64,000 nt of DNA from JADYZU01 sp964540965 (GTDB lineage: Bacteria; Pseudomonadota; Alphaproteobacteria; Rhodobacterales; Rhodobacteraceae). Below, piece after piece: positions 34,141 to 41,976 of the stretch (position 1 is its first letter; each line of letters opens with the position of its first letter). The notes under the pieces are model-generated. The model was not told the DNA's origin. It ran no database searches and saw only the letters and a program-made list of their open reading frames with translations. The translations under genes were made by a program, and so were the position numbers. The stretch is taken from the NCBI GenBank assembly GCA_964540965.1, contig CAZIOT010000015.1, positions 38,280-102,279 of the forward strand, given 5' to 3'.

Positions 34141-34638
34141 TCAGGTCGCCTGCGCCATGCCGACGCTGACATAGCGGCGGTCGAAATACACCAGCCCGTG
34201 TTCGGACGTCCCCATGCGGATCTGCCGGGCCTGGGCCAGGAACACGGTGTGGGTGCCGACCTCCACGCCCTCGACGATATCGCAATCGATCGAGACAAGC
34301 GCCGCCGAAAGCGCGGGCGCCCCGGTTTCCATGATCTGGATGTCCACGCCATCGAAACGGTGTTCCGGGGCGATGCTGGTCATGCCGGCAAAGCGCCGTG
34401 CCAGTTCCTCCTGACCGGACGGCAGCACGTTGACGCACAGGACGCGGTTGCCGCGCAGCACCCGGTTCGACCAGGAATTGCGGTTGATGCAGACCAGCAG
34501 GGTCGCCGGCGTGTCGGTCACGGAACTGACCGCCGTCACCGTCGTGCCGCAGCGTCCCGCCGGGCCGTCGGACGTCACCACGCTTACCGCCGCCCCAAGC
34601 TTTGACATTGCCGTGCGGAACTCTGCCTGGTCGACCAT
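34141..34638 (-). CDS. Flavin reductase (HpaC-like) of two-component monooxygenases
   Basis: A 165-residue protein with FRTAMSKLGAAVSVVTSDGP, GTTVTAVSSVTDTPATLLVC and NSWSNRVLRGNRVLCVNVL, the flavin-reductase-like domain of HpaC-type enzymes. C-terminal HTVFLAQARQI is typical. It uses NAD(P)H to supply free reduced flavin. ATG 34638 follows AGGGAGCAGACC. It diverges from the first HpaB-type gene across a 222-bp region with three candidate operators. It is the only flavin reductase in the window, so it probably serves all four reduced-flavin monooxygenases of the island. Confidence 0.9.
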   Translation of the reverse strand: MVDQAEFRTAMSKLGAAVSVVTSDGPAGRCGTTVTAVSSVTDTPATLLVCINRNSWSNRVLRGNRVLCVNVLPSGQEELARRFAGMTSIAPEHRFDGVDIQIMETGAPALSAALVSIDCDIVEGVEVGTHTVFLAQARQIRMGTSEHGLVYFDRRYVSVGMAQAT

Positions 34639-34720
34639 GGTCTGCTCCCTGATCCGCGACGCCGGAACCCGGCGCCAGCCGTTGCCCGGCGACTTTCCCA
34701 GAAGGGCGCAGTCAGTCCGA

Positions 34721-34736
34721 TACCCCCCAAGGGTGA
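34721..34736. promoter_or_regulatory. NarL/LuxR-type 7-2-7 site
   Basis: TACCCCCCAAGGGTGA in the divergent flavin reductase / HpaB region, 83 bp upstream of the reductase start. Confidence 0.58.
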
Positions 34737-34760
34737 GGCACCAGACACGCGCCCGGCGAG

Positions 34761-34776
34761 TCACCCTCAAAGGGGA
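34761..34776. promoter_or_regulatory. NarL/LuxR-type 7-2-7 site, opposite orientation
   Basis: TCACCCTCAAAGGGGA, the reverse orientation of the motif, 40 bp from the copy at 34721 and facing the HpaB-type gene. Two oppositely oriented copies fit a divergent promoter. Confidence 0.58.
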
Positions 34777-34815
34777 CTTTTGCCGATGGACGATAATGCG
34801 AGGGTGGGTCAATAA

Positions 34816-34831
34816 TCGGACACGCGTCCAA
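34816..34831. promoter_or_regulatory. TTGGAC-N4-GTCCAA-like palindrome
   Basis: TCGGACACGCGTCCAA followed by CTATTTTCC, 30 bp upstream of the HpaB-type start. The equivalent place upstream of 39735 reads ATGGACACTTGTTCAA followed by CTATTTTTC, so operator and a possible -10 region are conserved together. Confidence 0.5.
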
Positions 34832-34860
34832 CTATTTTCCGCCTTCCGCAAGGAGTGACC

Positions 34861-36396
34861 ATGCTCGACACCAGCCGCCCCCTGCCGCCCAATGCCGAGG
34901 ACTTCCTTGAAAGCCTGCGCGATGGCCGCGAGGTCTGGATCTTTGGCGAAAAGGTCGCCGATGTCACCGCCCACCCGGCCTTCCGCAACTCGACCCGGTC
35001 GCTGGCCCGGCTGTATGGCGCCATGCACGACGACAGCCGCAAGGACCGGCTTCTGGTGCCGACCGATACCGGCAACGGCGGCATGACCCATGCCTTCTTC
35101 CGCACCGCGCGCAGCCATGACGACCTGCGCCGCGGCCGCGAGGCGATCAAGTGCTGGCAGGAACTGGTCTATGGCTGGATGGGCCGCACGCCCGACTACA
35201 AGGCCGCCCTCATCACCGGCATCGGCGCCAACCCCGACTACTTTGGCGAATATGCCGACAACGTGCGCAACTGGTATCGCAAGGGCCAGGAAGGCGTGCT
35301 GCACATGGCCCATGCCATCGTCAACCCGCCGGTGGACCGTTCGCGCCCGGTGGACGAAGTCACCGATGTCTATGTCCATGTCGAACAGGAAACCGACGCC
35401 GGCCTTATCATCAGCGGCGCCAAGGTGGTGGCCACCGGCGCGCCGCAGACGCAATATGTCTTTGTCGGCCATTCCGGCGGCCCGGTGCGCAGCAAGGCCT
35501 TCGCCTTGTCCTTCATCGCCCCGATCAGCGCGCCGGGCACCAAGCTGATCTGCCGGCAATCCTATGAACATGGCGCGGCGGTCAACGGCAGCCCCTGGGA
35601 TTATCCGCTGTCGTCGCGCTTTGACGAAAACGACGCGGTGCTGATCTTCGACCGGGCGCTGATCCCCTGGGAAAACGTCATCATCTACGATGTCGACATG
35701 CTGAACGCCCATTACGACGACATCCATTGGGACGGTCTGGCGCTGTTCCAGGCAATGACCCGGATGGAGGTCAAGATGACCTTCCTGGCCGGCGCCCTGT
35801 CCAAGGCGCTGGACATCACCGGCGCCGGCAAGTTCCGCGGTGTCGAGGCGGCGCTGGGCGAGGTGGTGAACTGGCGCAACCTGGTGTCCGGCCTGCGCGA
35901 CGGCATGATCGAGAACGCGCGCCCCGGTTTCGGCGGCATGATGACCCCCTGCCACCGCTTCGGCAAATCCTATGCCACCATCGCGCCGCAGCTTTACAGC
36001 CGCATCAAGCAGATCTGCGAAACGGTGGTCGCATCGGGCCTGATCTACCTGAACTCGAACACCAACGACCTCAAGAACCCGGAACTGCGGCCCTATCTGG
36101 ACCGCTATCTGCGCGGCTCGAACGGGCTGGGCGCCGACGACCGGTCCAAGGTGATGAAGCTGCTCTGGGATGCTTTGGGGACCGAATTCGGCGGACGGCA
36201 CGAGCTGTACGAGTGGAACTATTTCGGCTCGCCCGAGCTCAACAACCTGGAATCGCTCGCCGTTTCGCGCGATACCGGAGAGCTTGAAGAGATGCGCGGC
36301 CTCGTCGAGACCTGCATGAGCGAATATGACGTCAACGGCTGGACGGTGGACGAATTCATCGGTCCGGACGATGTGACCGCCGTATTGCGCAAGTGA
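34861..36396 (+). CDS. HpaB-type FADH2-dependent aromatic monooxygenase (paralogue 1)
   Basis: A 511-residue protein of the 4-hydroxyphenylacetate 3-monooxygenase oxygenase family (HpaB, PvcC, chlorophenol 4-monooxygenase). It starts with FLESLRDGREVWIFGEKVAD, has HAIVNPPVDRSRPVDEV, SGAKVVATGAPQTQYVFVGH and the late signature DENDAVLIFDRALIPWENV. The ATG at 34861 has a perfect AAGGAG. It aligns from end to end with the protein at 40083-41621. It uses reduced flavin, presumably from the divergent reductase, to hydroxylate a phenolic or similar ring. It leads an operon with a proline-racemase-family protein and an FAD synthase. Confidence 0.92.
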   Translation: MLDTSRPLPPNAEDFLESLRDGREVWIFGEKVADVTAHPAFRNSTRSLARLYGAMHDDSRKDRLLVPTDTGNGGMTHAFFRTARSHDDLRRGREAIKCWQELVYGWMGRTPDYKAALITGIGANPDYFGEYADNVRNWYRKGQEGVLHMAHAIVNPPVDRSRPVDEVTDVYVHVEQETDAGLIISGAKVVATGAPQTQYVFVGHSGGPVRSKAFALSFIAPISAPGTKLICRQSYEHGAAVNGSPWDYPLSSRFDENDAVLIFDRALIPWENVIIYDVDMLNAHYDDIHWDGLALFQAMTRMEVKMTFLAGALSKALDITGAGKFRGVEAALGEVVNWRNLVSGLRDGMIENARPGFGGMMTPCHRFGKSYATIAPQLYSRIKQICETVVASGLIYLNSNTNDLKNPELRPYLDRYLRGSNGLGADDRSKVMKLLWDALGTEFGGRHELYEWNYFGSPELNNLESLAVSRDTGELEEMRGLVETCMSEYDVNGWTVDEFIGPDDVTAVLRK

Positions 36397-36458
36397 ACGG
36401 GGGCGGGCGCCGGCCGCCCGCATCCCATCGGCACAATCCGGCAAGGAGAGCCCAGGAC

Positions 36459-37403
36459 GTGACCCGGCACCTCGATGTCATCGACTACCATGTCGCCGGC
36501 GCGCCCCTGCGGGTGATCGCGGGGCGGCGCGCGGTTCCGGGCTCCACGATGCGCGACCGGGCGGCCGCCGCGCTGGGCCTGCTGTCGGCCGATCGCCTGA
36601 TGGCCACGCAGGAACCGCGCGGTCATCACGACATGTTCGCCGCCTTCCTGACCGATCCCGTCACCCCCGGCGCCGATTTCGGCGCCCTGATCTGCGATGG
36701 CGAACCGGACAGCCCGTTCAAGGGCACCTGCGGTCATGGCAGCATCGCGCTTGCCGCCGCCGCGCTTGACGAAGGCTGGGTGCAGCCGCGCGAGGGCAGG
36801 AATGCCATCGTGATCGAAATGCCCGCCGGTCCCGTCACGCTCGAGGTCGACTGGTCCGCCGGGGCGCGCGGCGCGATCCGCTACCGGCATGTGCCGTCCC
36901 GGGTGATCGCGGCCGACATGGCCATCGCCGGCATCCGCGGCGCCCTTGTCTCGGCCGGGCCCGAGGTGATGCTGGTCGATGCCGGCGCCCAGCAGATCGA
37001 CCCGTCGCCGCGCGCCGCCTTTGCCAGCTATCGCGCCATCCTGGCCGAGGTCGCGGCGCAGGGCGGCTCCGCGCCCGAACTGGTGCAATTCCGCTGGCGT
37101 GATGCGCCGGATGCCTTCCGCTCCATCGCGTTCTTCGGGCGCGCCGGGTTCGACCGTTCGCCCTGCGGCACCGCGACGTCGGCGCTTGTCACCCACCTGG
37201 CCGAATCGGGCGACCTGGCCGAGGGCGAGACCCTGACCAACACCACCCTGTTCGGCACCGCGTTCCGCGCCGGTTTCCGCCGCGAGAACGGCGGGCTGCG
37301 GCCCGAGATCCTTGCTACCGCCCATCGCACCGGCACCGCGCGGCTGAGCCTTGCGCCCGACGATCCGCTGACCGGCGGCATCGCCACGCCGGACCTGTTC
37401 TAG
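36459..37403 (+). CDS. Proline racemase family protein (epimerase or dehydratase)
   Basis: A 314-residue protein of the proline racemase family. The first catalytic Cys is C91 in GTCGHGSIA and the second is C236 in DRSPCGTATSA. Two cysteines are the racemase/epimerase arrangement; dehydratases have Thr at the second place or Ser at the first. GTG 36459 has AAGGAGAG upstream, and the earlier in-frame GTG overlapping the HpaB stop gives no family sequence. Placed between an aromatic monooxygenase and an FAD synthase, it may isomerise a cyclic amino acid in the pathway, which is an unusual context for this family. Confidence 0.85.
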   Translation: MTRHLDVIDYHVAGAPLRVIAGRRAVPGSTMRDRAAAALGLLSADRLMATQEPRGHHDMFAAFLTDPVTPGADFGALICDGEPDSPFKGTCGHGSIALAAAALDEGWVQPREGRNAIVIEMPAGPVTLEVDWSAGARGAIRYRHVPSRVIAADMAIAGIRGALVSAGPEVMLVDAGAQQIDPSPRAAFASYRAILAEVAAQGGSAPELVQFRWRDAPDAFRSIAFFGRAGFDRSPCGTATSALVTHLAESGDLAEGETLTNTTLFGTAFRAGFRRENGGLRPEILATAHRTGTARLSLAPDDPLTGGIATPDLF

Positions 37404-37412
37404 GGCCGCGCG

Positions 37413-38192
37413 ATGTTCCTGCAACCGGCATTCCAGGCGGTGCGGCCCATCCTTGCCATCATCGGCATGGCGGGCGACCGCCCGGCGCCGCTGGCCCGCC
37501 ACCTGCGCGGCGCGATCCTGTGCCTGGGCAATTTCGACGGGCTTCATCGCGGCCACGATGACCTGCTCGACCGCGCCGCGGCGCTGGCGCAGGCAACCGG
37601 GCGGCCGCTGGCGCTGATGTCCTGCGAACCCCATCCCCGCAGCTTTTTCGCCCCTGCCGGACATAGGCCGTTCCGCCTTGCCTCGGCGCTGCAGAAGCGC
37701 ATCCTGCTGGCAGAGCGTCCGGTGGACTATCTGTTCGAACCCGGTTTCGATGCCGCCTTTGCCGCGCTGTCGCCCGACCGCTTTCTGCGGGTGGTGTTGC
37801 GGGACCATCTGCAGATCGGCGGCATCGTCACCGGCAGCGATTTCCGCTTCGGCGCCGGGCGGGCCGGCGATGCCGGCACCATCCGCGCCTTCTGTGCCGA
37901 ACAGGGCCTGCTGGCGGTTGCCGTGGACAAGACGGTGGCCGCGTCCTCGACCGCCGCGCGCGAGGCGCTGCTTGACCGCGACTTTGCCGCCGTCCGCCAC
38001 CAGCTGGGCCGCGACTGGCAGATCGACCTGCGGGCGACGGGTGTGCAGATGCGCCCGCCGGCGGGCCGCTACATTGCCACCGGCACGCAGGGGGGTGGCA
38101 CGCCGATGGAACTGGTCATCCATGCCGACGGCACCTGCGCCGCAAGCCCCGAACGGCACGGGCGGTTCCTGGCCCTGACCGGCACCGCCTGA
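37413..38192 (+). CDS. Stand-alone FAD synthase (RibF N-terminal domain only)
   Basis: A 259-residue protein with the nucleotidyltransferase motif LGNFDGLHRGH (about 38-48, canonical GxFDGVHxGH), SCEPHPRSFF, VTGSDFRFGAGRAGD and SSTAAREALL, all from the FMN adenylyltransferase half of bifunctional RibF. The riboflavin kinase half is absent; the last 70 residues are short and unlike it. It converts FMN to FAD and is the last gene of the HpaB operon, 9 bp after the racemase-family gene. It therefore looks like a pathway-specific FAD supply for the monooxygenases (inference); housekeeping RibF would be elsewhere. Confidence 0.85.
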   Translation: MFLQPAFQAVRPILAIIGMAGDRPAPLARHLRGAILCLGNFDGLHRGHDDLLDRAAALAQATGRPLALMSCEPHPRSFFAPAGHRPFRLASALQKRILLAERPVDYLFEPGFDAAFAALSPDRFLRVVLRDHLQIGGIVTGSDFRFGAGRAGDAGTIRAFCAEQGLLAVAVDKTVAASSTAAREALLDRDFAAVRHQLGRDWQIDLRATGVQMRPPAGRYIATGTQGGGTPMELVIHADGTCAASPERHGRFLALTGTA

Positions 38193-38205
38193 GGCGCCAA
38201 AACGA

Positions 38206-38232
38206 AAAGGGGGGCCGGTCTGGCCCCCCTTT
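38206..38232. terminator. Bidirectional intrinsic terminator
   Basis: AAAGGGGGGCC, a GGTCT loop and GGCCCCCCTTT lie between the convergent FAD synthase and monooxygenase genes, with A- and T-runs suited to both directions. Confidence 0.85.
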
Positions 38233-38244
38233 GGTTCCGGTTGC

Positions 38245-39426
38245 TTATGCCTGCCTGACCCGCTCGCTCTGGCCAAGAAGGATTGCACCCGGATTTTGCA
38301 GTGCCTTGCGCTGGTGCGACAGGTGGCACAGCAGCGTATCAAGATCGCGCCGCCTGCGTTCCAGCGGCGAACGCTTGTAGATCGGCTGCGCGCCCAGAAG
38401 CTCGATCGCCATGTCGCAGGCTTTCTTGATCTGGTGGCCCGAATTGACCGACGACAGCGAAATGTCGGCTTCTTCGTCCTGGGTCAGCATCTTGCCCGCG
38501 AAAAGCTGCTCGGTCGCCCGTGCCGGGGCGGACAGGGCATAGGCGCGCGCGGCGCGATAGTTCATCTCGGCTTCGGCGAATTGCTGGCGCACCAGACGGT
38601 CGGCGTTGTTGCGCCGCACAAGCTCGTCGCGCACCTCGTCGAGGATCCGCCGGCCCAGCCCCAGCACCACGCCGCGCAGGCAGACCGCGATCAGATGGCC
38701 ATAGCGCGACAGCGGCGGCAGATGCAGCGCCTCGCCGTCGAAATACTTGAAGACAAGGTTGTCGGGGATGACGACGTCCTCGATCTCGTAATCGGTGCTG
38801 CCGGAACCGCGCAGGCCCAGAACGTCCCAGTTCTCGACCAGCTTCACCTTGTCGGTCGGTAGGTAGGCGACGCGGAAATCGGGCTGGCCGGTTTCGTCCA
38901 GGATGATCTCGCCGTTCTCGTACAGATGGATGCCGGCGACGATGCGCTGGGCGCTGTGGATGCCCGATCCGAACGGCCAGCGGCCCTTGGCGATCCGCCA
39001 GCCGCCCTCGACCTTGTCGGCGCGGGCCGGCGGGAAAAAGCCGCCCGCGGTCGCATCGTCCATCGAGGAATAGATGCTTTCGGCGACCTCCTGCGGGAAT
39101 TGCGCGCCGTAAAAGCCGGTATCGGACAGGATCTGCACGTTCCACGCGACCGAGGCGTCCTCGTAGGCGATCATCTCGACCATGCGGACCTGATCCTCGA
39201 GCCGCATTTCGGGGCCGCCCCAGGCAGCGGGCCAGGCGATGCGGAACACCCCGGCTTCGCGCAGGGCGGTCTGCAGGGCGGGGGTCAGGTGGCCGATCCG
39301 GTCCACCTCGTCGGCCTCGGCGGCGACAAGGGGAAGGAGCGCGCGAACCGCTTCGAGGATCTCTTCGGATGTCTTGTAGACATCGCCCCGGATCATGCGC
39401 GGCTTGGAATGGTCGAGCATTGGCAT
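38245..39426 (-). CDS. Acyl-CoA-dehydrogenase-fold flavin monooxygenase (group D)
   Basis: A 393-residue protein. LREAGVFRIAWPAAWGGPEM and YEDASVAWNVQILSDTGFYG are typical of the acyl-CoA dehydrogenase fold. IAKGRWPFGSGIHSAQRIVAG resembles two-component flavin hydroxylases such as HsaA, DszC and p-hydroxyphenylacetate hydroxylase C2. WDVLGLRGSGSTDYEIEDVVIPD is also shared. The glutamate base of true acyl-CoA dehydrogenases is not seen where expected, and CoA genes are missing from the surroundings, so a monooxygenase using free reduced flavin is preferred. It diverges from the small gene at 39735 over a 308-bp region. ATG 39426 or 39420. Confidence 0.8.
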   Translation of the reverse strand: MPMLDHSKPRMIRGDVYKTSEEILEAVRALLPLVAAEADEVDRIGHLTPALQTALREAGVFRIAWPAAWGGPEMRLEDQVRMVEMIAYEDASVAWNVQILSDTGFYGAQFPQEVAESIYSSMDDATAGGFFPPARADKVEGGWRIAKGRWPFGSGIHSAQRIVAGIHLYENGEIILDETGQPDFRVAYLPTDKVKLVENWDVLGLRGSGSTDYEIEDVVIPDNLVFKYFDGEALHLPPLSRYGHLIAVCLRGVVLGLGRRILDEVRDELVRRNNADRLVRQQFAEAEMNYRAARAYALSAPARATEQLFAGKMLTQDEEADISLSSVNSGHQIKKACDMAIELLGAQPIYKRSPLERRRRDLDTLLCHLSHQRKALQNPGAILLGQSERVRQA

Positions 39427-39515
39427 CTCCTGTTGTGGGCCCGATGCGATCCCGACGGGGAGGCGGCCCTCCGTTCCGATGGACCGACCTTCGCCGAAGC
39501 CATCACGGGGTCACA

Positions 39516-39531
39516 TACCCTTTGCGGGTGA
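39516..39531. promoter_or_regulatory. NarL/LuxR-type 7-2-7 site
   Basis: TACCCTTTGCGGGTGA, 89 bp upstream of the leftward monooxygenase start. Confidence 0.55.
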
Positions 39532-39546
39532 TGGGGCAAGAAAAAG

Positions 39547-39562
39547 ATGGACACTTGTTCAA
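39547..39562. promoter_or_regulatory. TTGGAC-N4-GTCCAA-like palindrome
   Basis: ATGGACACTTGTTCAA, with CTATTTTTC immediately downstream, mirrors 34816-34831 in both operator and following bases. Confidence 0.48.
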
Positions 39563-39583
39563 CTATTTTTCAAGGCCGCGCCC

Positions 39584-39599
39584 TCACCCTTTCAGGGGA
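39584..39599. promoter_or_regulatory. NarL/LuxR-type 7-2-7 site, opposite orientation
   Basis: TCACCCTTTCAGGGGA, reverse orientation, facing the rightward gene at 39735. Confidence 0.55.
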
Positions 39600-39734
39600 T
39601 TTCACCGGCGCACCGCGTGACGTTCAGATGGGCCGGGCAGACCGCAGGTCCGGCCGCGCGCAAGGCGCGGTTTTCCGCGGTGCTGCCGCCACCGACAGCC
39701 CAGCCGGCCTGTCGCCATATTCAAGGAGTCTTAG

Positions 39735-40016
39735 ATGTCCGTCATGGTCCTCATCCGCTTTCCCTGCCCCCACGCCGAGGTCGTCGCCTGGGCCGAGAAG
39801 AACGGCGCGCTGCTGGCCCCGATCGGCCAGCTGTTCGAAAAGCACGGCCGTATCGGCCAGCGGGTCATCCTGGGCGAGAACGAATTCATCGACCTCGACG
39901 AATGGCCCTCGCGCGAGGCCTATGCCGCGTTCAAGGCCGAGGCCGGCCCGCATATCGAGGCGTTCGAATCCTCCTTCGGCCACCGTTCGGTCGATACCGT
40001 CTACGACATCCGCTGA
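39735..40016 (+). CDS. Small conserved protein, possible dimeric alpha/beta-barrel (paralogue 1)
   Basis: A 93-residue soluble protein with no signal peptide. VMVLIRFPCPHAEVVAWAEK, then ENEFIDLDEWPSREAYAAF, suggest a ferredoxin-like alpha/beta fold of the kind seen in small monooxygenases and muconolactone isomerases. It resembles the protein at 54564-54851 in ENE(F/I)-(I/L)D(L/I)DEW-S and in the Gly-Pro after the last helix. ATG 39735 has AAGGAG 9 bp upstream. It is expressed alone from the divergent regulatory region and ends at a strong terminator. Function not recognised; its regulation places it in the pathway. Confidence 0.75.
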   Translation: MSVMVLIRFPCPHAEVVAWAEKNGALLAPIGQLFEKHGRIGQRVILGENEFIDLDEWPSREAYAAFKAEAGPHIEAFESSFGHRSVDTVYDIR

Positions 40017-40038
40017 CCCCGCGGGTCGCGGGAACCGC

Positions 40039-40070
40039 AAGCCCGGCCGATGGCCGGGCTTGTTTCTTTT
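40039..40070. terminator. Intrinsic terminator between convergent genes
   Basis: AAGCCCGGCC, loop GAT and GGCCGGGCTT, followed by GTTTCTTTT on the plus strand. Ends the small gene at 39735 and, less strongly, the convergent HpaB-type gene. Confidence 0.88.
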
Positions 40071-40082
40071 GCACGATGGCCG

Positions 40083-41621
40083 TCAGCGACGGCCGATCAC
40101 GCTGTGATCGCCGGGCTGGACGAAGCGCGGGTCGGTCCAGCCCTTCATGTCGTATTGCGACATGCACCGGTCCACCATGGCGCGCATCCGGTCAAGATCG
40201 CCGTTGGCGCGCGAGATCGCGACCGTCTCGAGGTGGTTGATCTCATAGGATCCGAAATAGTTCATCTCGTAAAGCTCGTGCCGCGCGCCGAATTCGCTGC
40301 CGATGGCGTCCCAGAGCAGCTTCATCGTCTTGGACCGTTCCTCGGCCGTGCGGCCGCCGGTGCCGCGCAGATACTTGTCCAGCGTCGGCCGCAGTTCGGG
40401 CACCATCAGGTCGCAGGCGTTGGAATGCAGGTAGATCAGGCCCGAGGCGACCACGATCTCCATGATCTCGCGGATGCGGATATACAGCCGGGGCGCAATC
40501 GCGGCATAGGCCTTGCCATAGCGCAGGTCGCCGGTCATCCAGCCGCCGAAACCGGGCCGGGCGTTTTCGATCATGCCGTCGCGCACCCCGGTGACAAGGT
40601 TGCGATAGGAAATGACCTCGCCCAGCGCCGCCTCGACGCCGCGATGGACGCCGGCCCCGGTGATGTCCAGCGCCTTGGACAGCGCCCCGGCCAGGAAGGT
40701 CATCTTGACCTCCATCCGGGTGATCGACTGCAAGAGAGCCTGCGATTCCCAGCCCATGTCGGCGTTGAAACTGTTGGCGATGTCCACGTCATAGACCAGC
40801 ACGTTTTCCCACGGGATCAGCGTGCTTTCGAAGAAAAGGATCGCGTCGTTCTCGTCCAGGCGGCTGGAGAGCGGGTAATCCCAAGGGCTGCCCGAGGTGG
40901 TGGCGGCAAATTCATAGGACGGGCGGCAGATCAGCTTGGTGCCCGGACCGTTCAGCGGCGCGATGAAGGCAAGCGCGCGTTTCTTGTCGCGGACGATGCC
41001 GATGGAATGGGCGACAAAGACATGTTGCGTCGTGGGGGCGCCGGTGGCGACGACCTTGGCGCCCGAAACGATGATGCCGGCGTCGGTCTCTTTCTCGACA
41101 TGGACGATGACGTCGCCCACCTCGTCGAGAGGGCGGTTGCGGTCGACCGGCGGGTTGATGATGGCATGGGCAAGGTGCAGCACGCCTTCCTGCGCCCGCT
41201 TGTACCAGGCGTTCACGTTGGGGGCATAGTCGCCGAAATAGGCCGGGTCGGCGCCCATGCCGGCCAGGAACGCGGCCTTGTAATCCGGCGTCCGCCCCAT
41301 CCAGCCGAACACCAGTTCCTGCCAGCAGCGCATCGCCTCGCGCTGGGCACGCAGGTCGTTCTGGTCGCGGGCGGTGCGGAAGGCGGCATGGGTCACGCCG
41401 CCATTGCCGGTATCGGTCGGAACAAGCAGACGCTGCTGCATCGCCGGATCGTGCATCGCGTCATACAGCGCCGAAAGCGACCGCGCGGCATTGCGGAACG
41501 CCGGATGCGCGGTGACATCGCGCACCTTCTCGCCATAGATCCAGACTTCTCGTCCGTCGTTCAGGCTGTCAAGGAATTGCTGGCCGGTCTGCGGCACGGC
41601 ATGGGAATCAAGGTCGTGCAT
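40083..41621 (-). CDS. HpaB-type FADH2-dependent aromatic monooxygenase (paralogue 2)
   Basis: A 512-residue protein closely similar along its whole length to that at 34861-36396. It has FLDSLNDGREVWIYGEKVRD, HAIINPPVDRNRPLDEV, SGAKVVATGAPTTQHVFVAH and DENDAILFFESTLIPWENV. The main differences are near residues 345-375, where paralogue 1 has GGMMTPCHRFGKSY and this one GGWMTGDLRYGKAY, a region that could affect specificity. ATG 41621 begins 13 residues before the conserved block, and upstream in-frame sequence is unlike the family. It diverges from a family-5 binding protein. Reduced flavin probably comes from the reductase at 34141-34638. Confidence 0.92.
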   Translation of the reverse strand: MHDLDSHAVPQTGQQFLDSLNDGREVWIYGEKVRDVTAHPAFRNAARSLSALYDAMHDPAMQQRLLVPTDTGNGGVTHAAFRTARDQNDLRAQREAMRCWQELVFGWMGRTPDYKAAFLAGMGADPAYFGDYAPNVNAWYKRAQEGVLHLAHAIINPPVDRNRPLDEVGDVIVHVEKETDAGIIVSGAKVVATGAPTTQHVFVAHSIGIVRDKKRALAFIAPLNGPGTKLICRPSYEFAATTSGSPWDYPLSSRLDENDAILFFESTLIPWENVLVYDVDIANSFNADMGWESQALLQSITRMEVKMTFLAGALSKALDITGAGVHRGVEAALGEVISYRNLVTGVRDGMIENARPGFGGWMTGDLRYGKAYAAIAPRLYIRIREIMEIVVASGLIYLHSNACDLMVPELRPTLDKYLRGTGGRTAEERSKTMKLLWDAIGSEFGARHELYEMNYFGSYEINHLETVAISRANGDLDRMRAMVDRCMSQYDMKGWTDPRFVQPGDHSVIGRR

Positions 41622-41787
41622 GGCTGTCTCACTGCTGGGTTGATCGCCATGCCGGGAAGTTCGTCCGCCCTGGGTATGGCCTGTTAAGCTCCGCCCGACC
41701 TGCCGGGATGCCATGGGACAGGCATCCACCGGCTGGCAGGCGGTGAAAAGCGATGGTTCAGACTATTCCGCCGGGACATCGGGGTGG

Positions 41788-41803
41788 TCCCCCTGAAGGG
41801 TGA
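41788..41803. promoter_or_regulatory. NarL/LuxR-type 7-2-7 site
   Basis: TCCCCCTGAAGGGTGA in the HpaB-2 / binding-protein-2 divergent region. Confidence 0.55.
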
Positions 41804-41875
41804 CAGCATCGCGGAATCGCGATGCAGATCGAGTCGTCTCCTGAGGGTATGGGTGAGCGCCGGTTTTGTTTTCAA

Positions 41876-41897
41876 CATTCGCCGCAGGCGGCGAATG
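41876..41897. promoter_or_regulatory. 22-bp perfect palindrome in the binding-protein leader
   Basis: CATTCGCCGC-AG-GCGGCGAATG, 79 bp before the start at 41977 and just after a T-rich stretch. It may be a leader hairpin or an operator. No second copy was found. Confidence 0.45.
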
Positions 41898-41976
41898 CGG
41901 ACATGAACAAGACGTGCACACCTGTGCCGCCGCGACCGTTGGTCGTCCCGGGTGCGCCATGGCAACAGGGATATCC

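Larger units (their letters stand above)
39427..39734. promoter_or_regulatory. 308-bp divergent regulatory region
   Basis: No gene is seen here. It holds two NarL-type sites (39516-39531 and 39584-39599) flanking a TTGGAC-type palindrome (39547-39562), followed by CTATTTTTC, a possible -10. GC content drops around 39535-39575. It serves the leftward monooxygenase and the rightward small gene. Confidence 0.6.
41622..41976. promoter_or_regulatory. 355-bp divergent regulatory region
   Basis: No gene is seen. It contains a 7-2-7 site at 41788-41803, a half-site CTCCTGAGGGTAT at 41838-41850, a T-rich stretch (GGTTTTGTTTTCAACATTC) and a 22-bp palindrome at 41876-41897. It separates the leftward HpaB-type gene from the rightward binding-protein gene. 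Confidence 0.55.
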
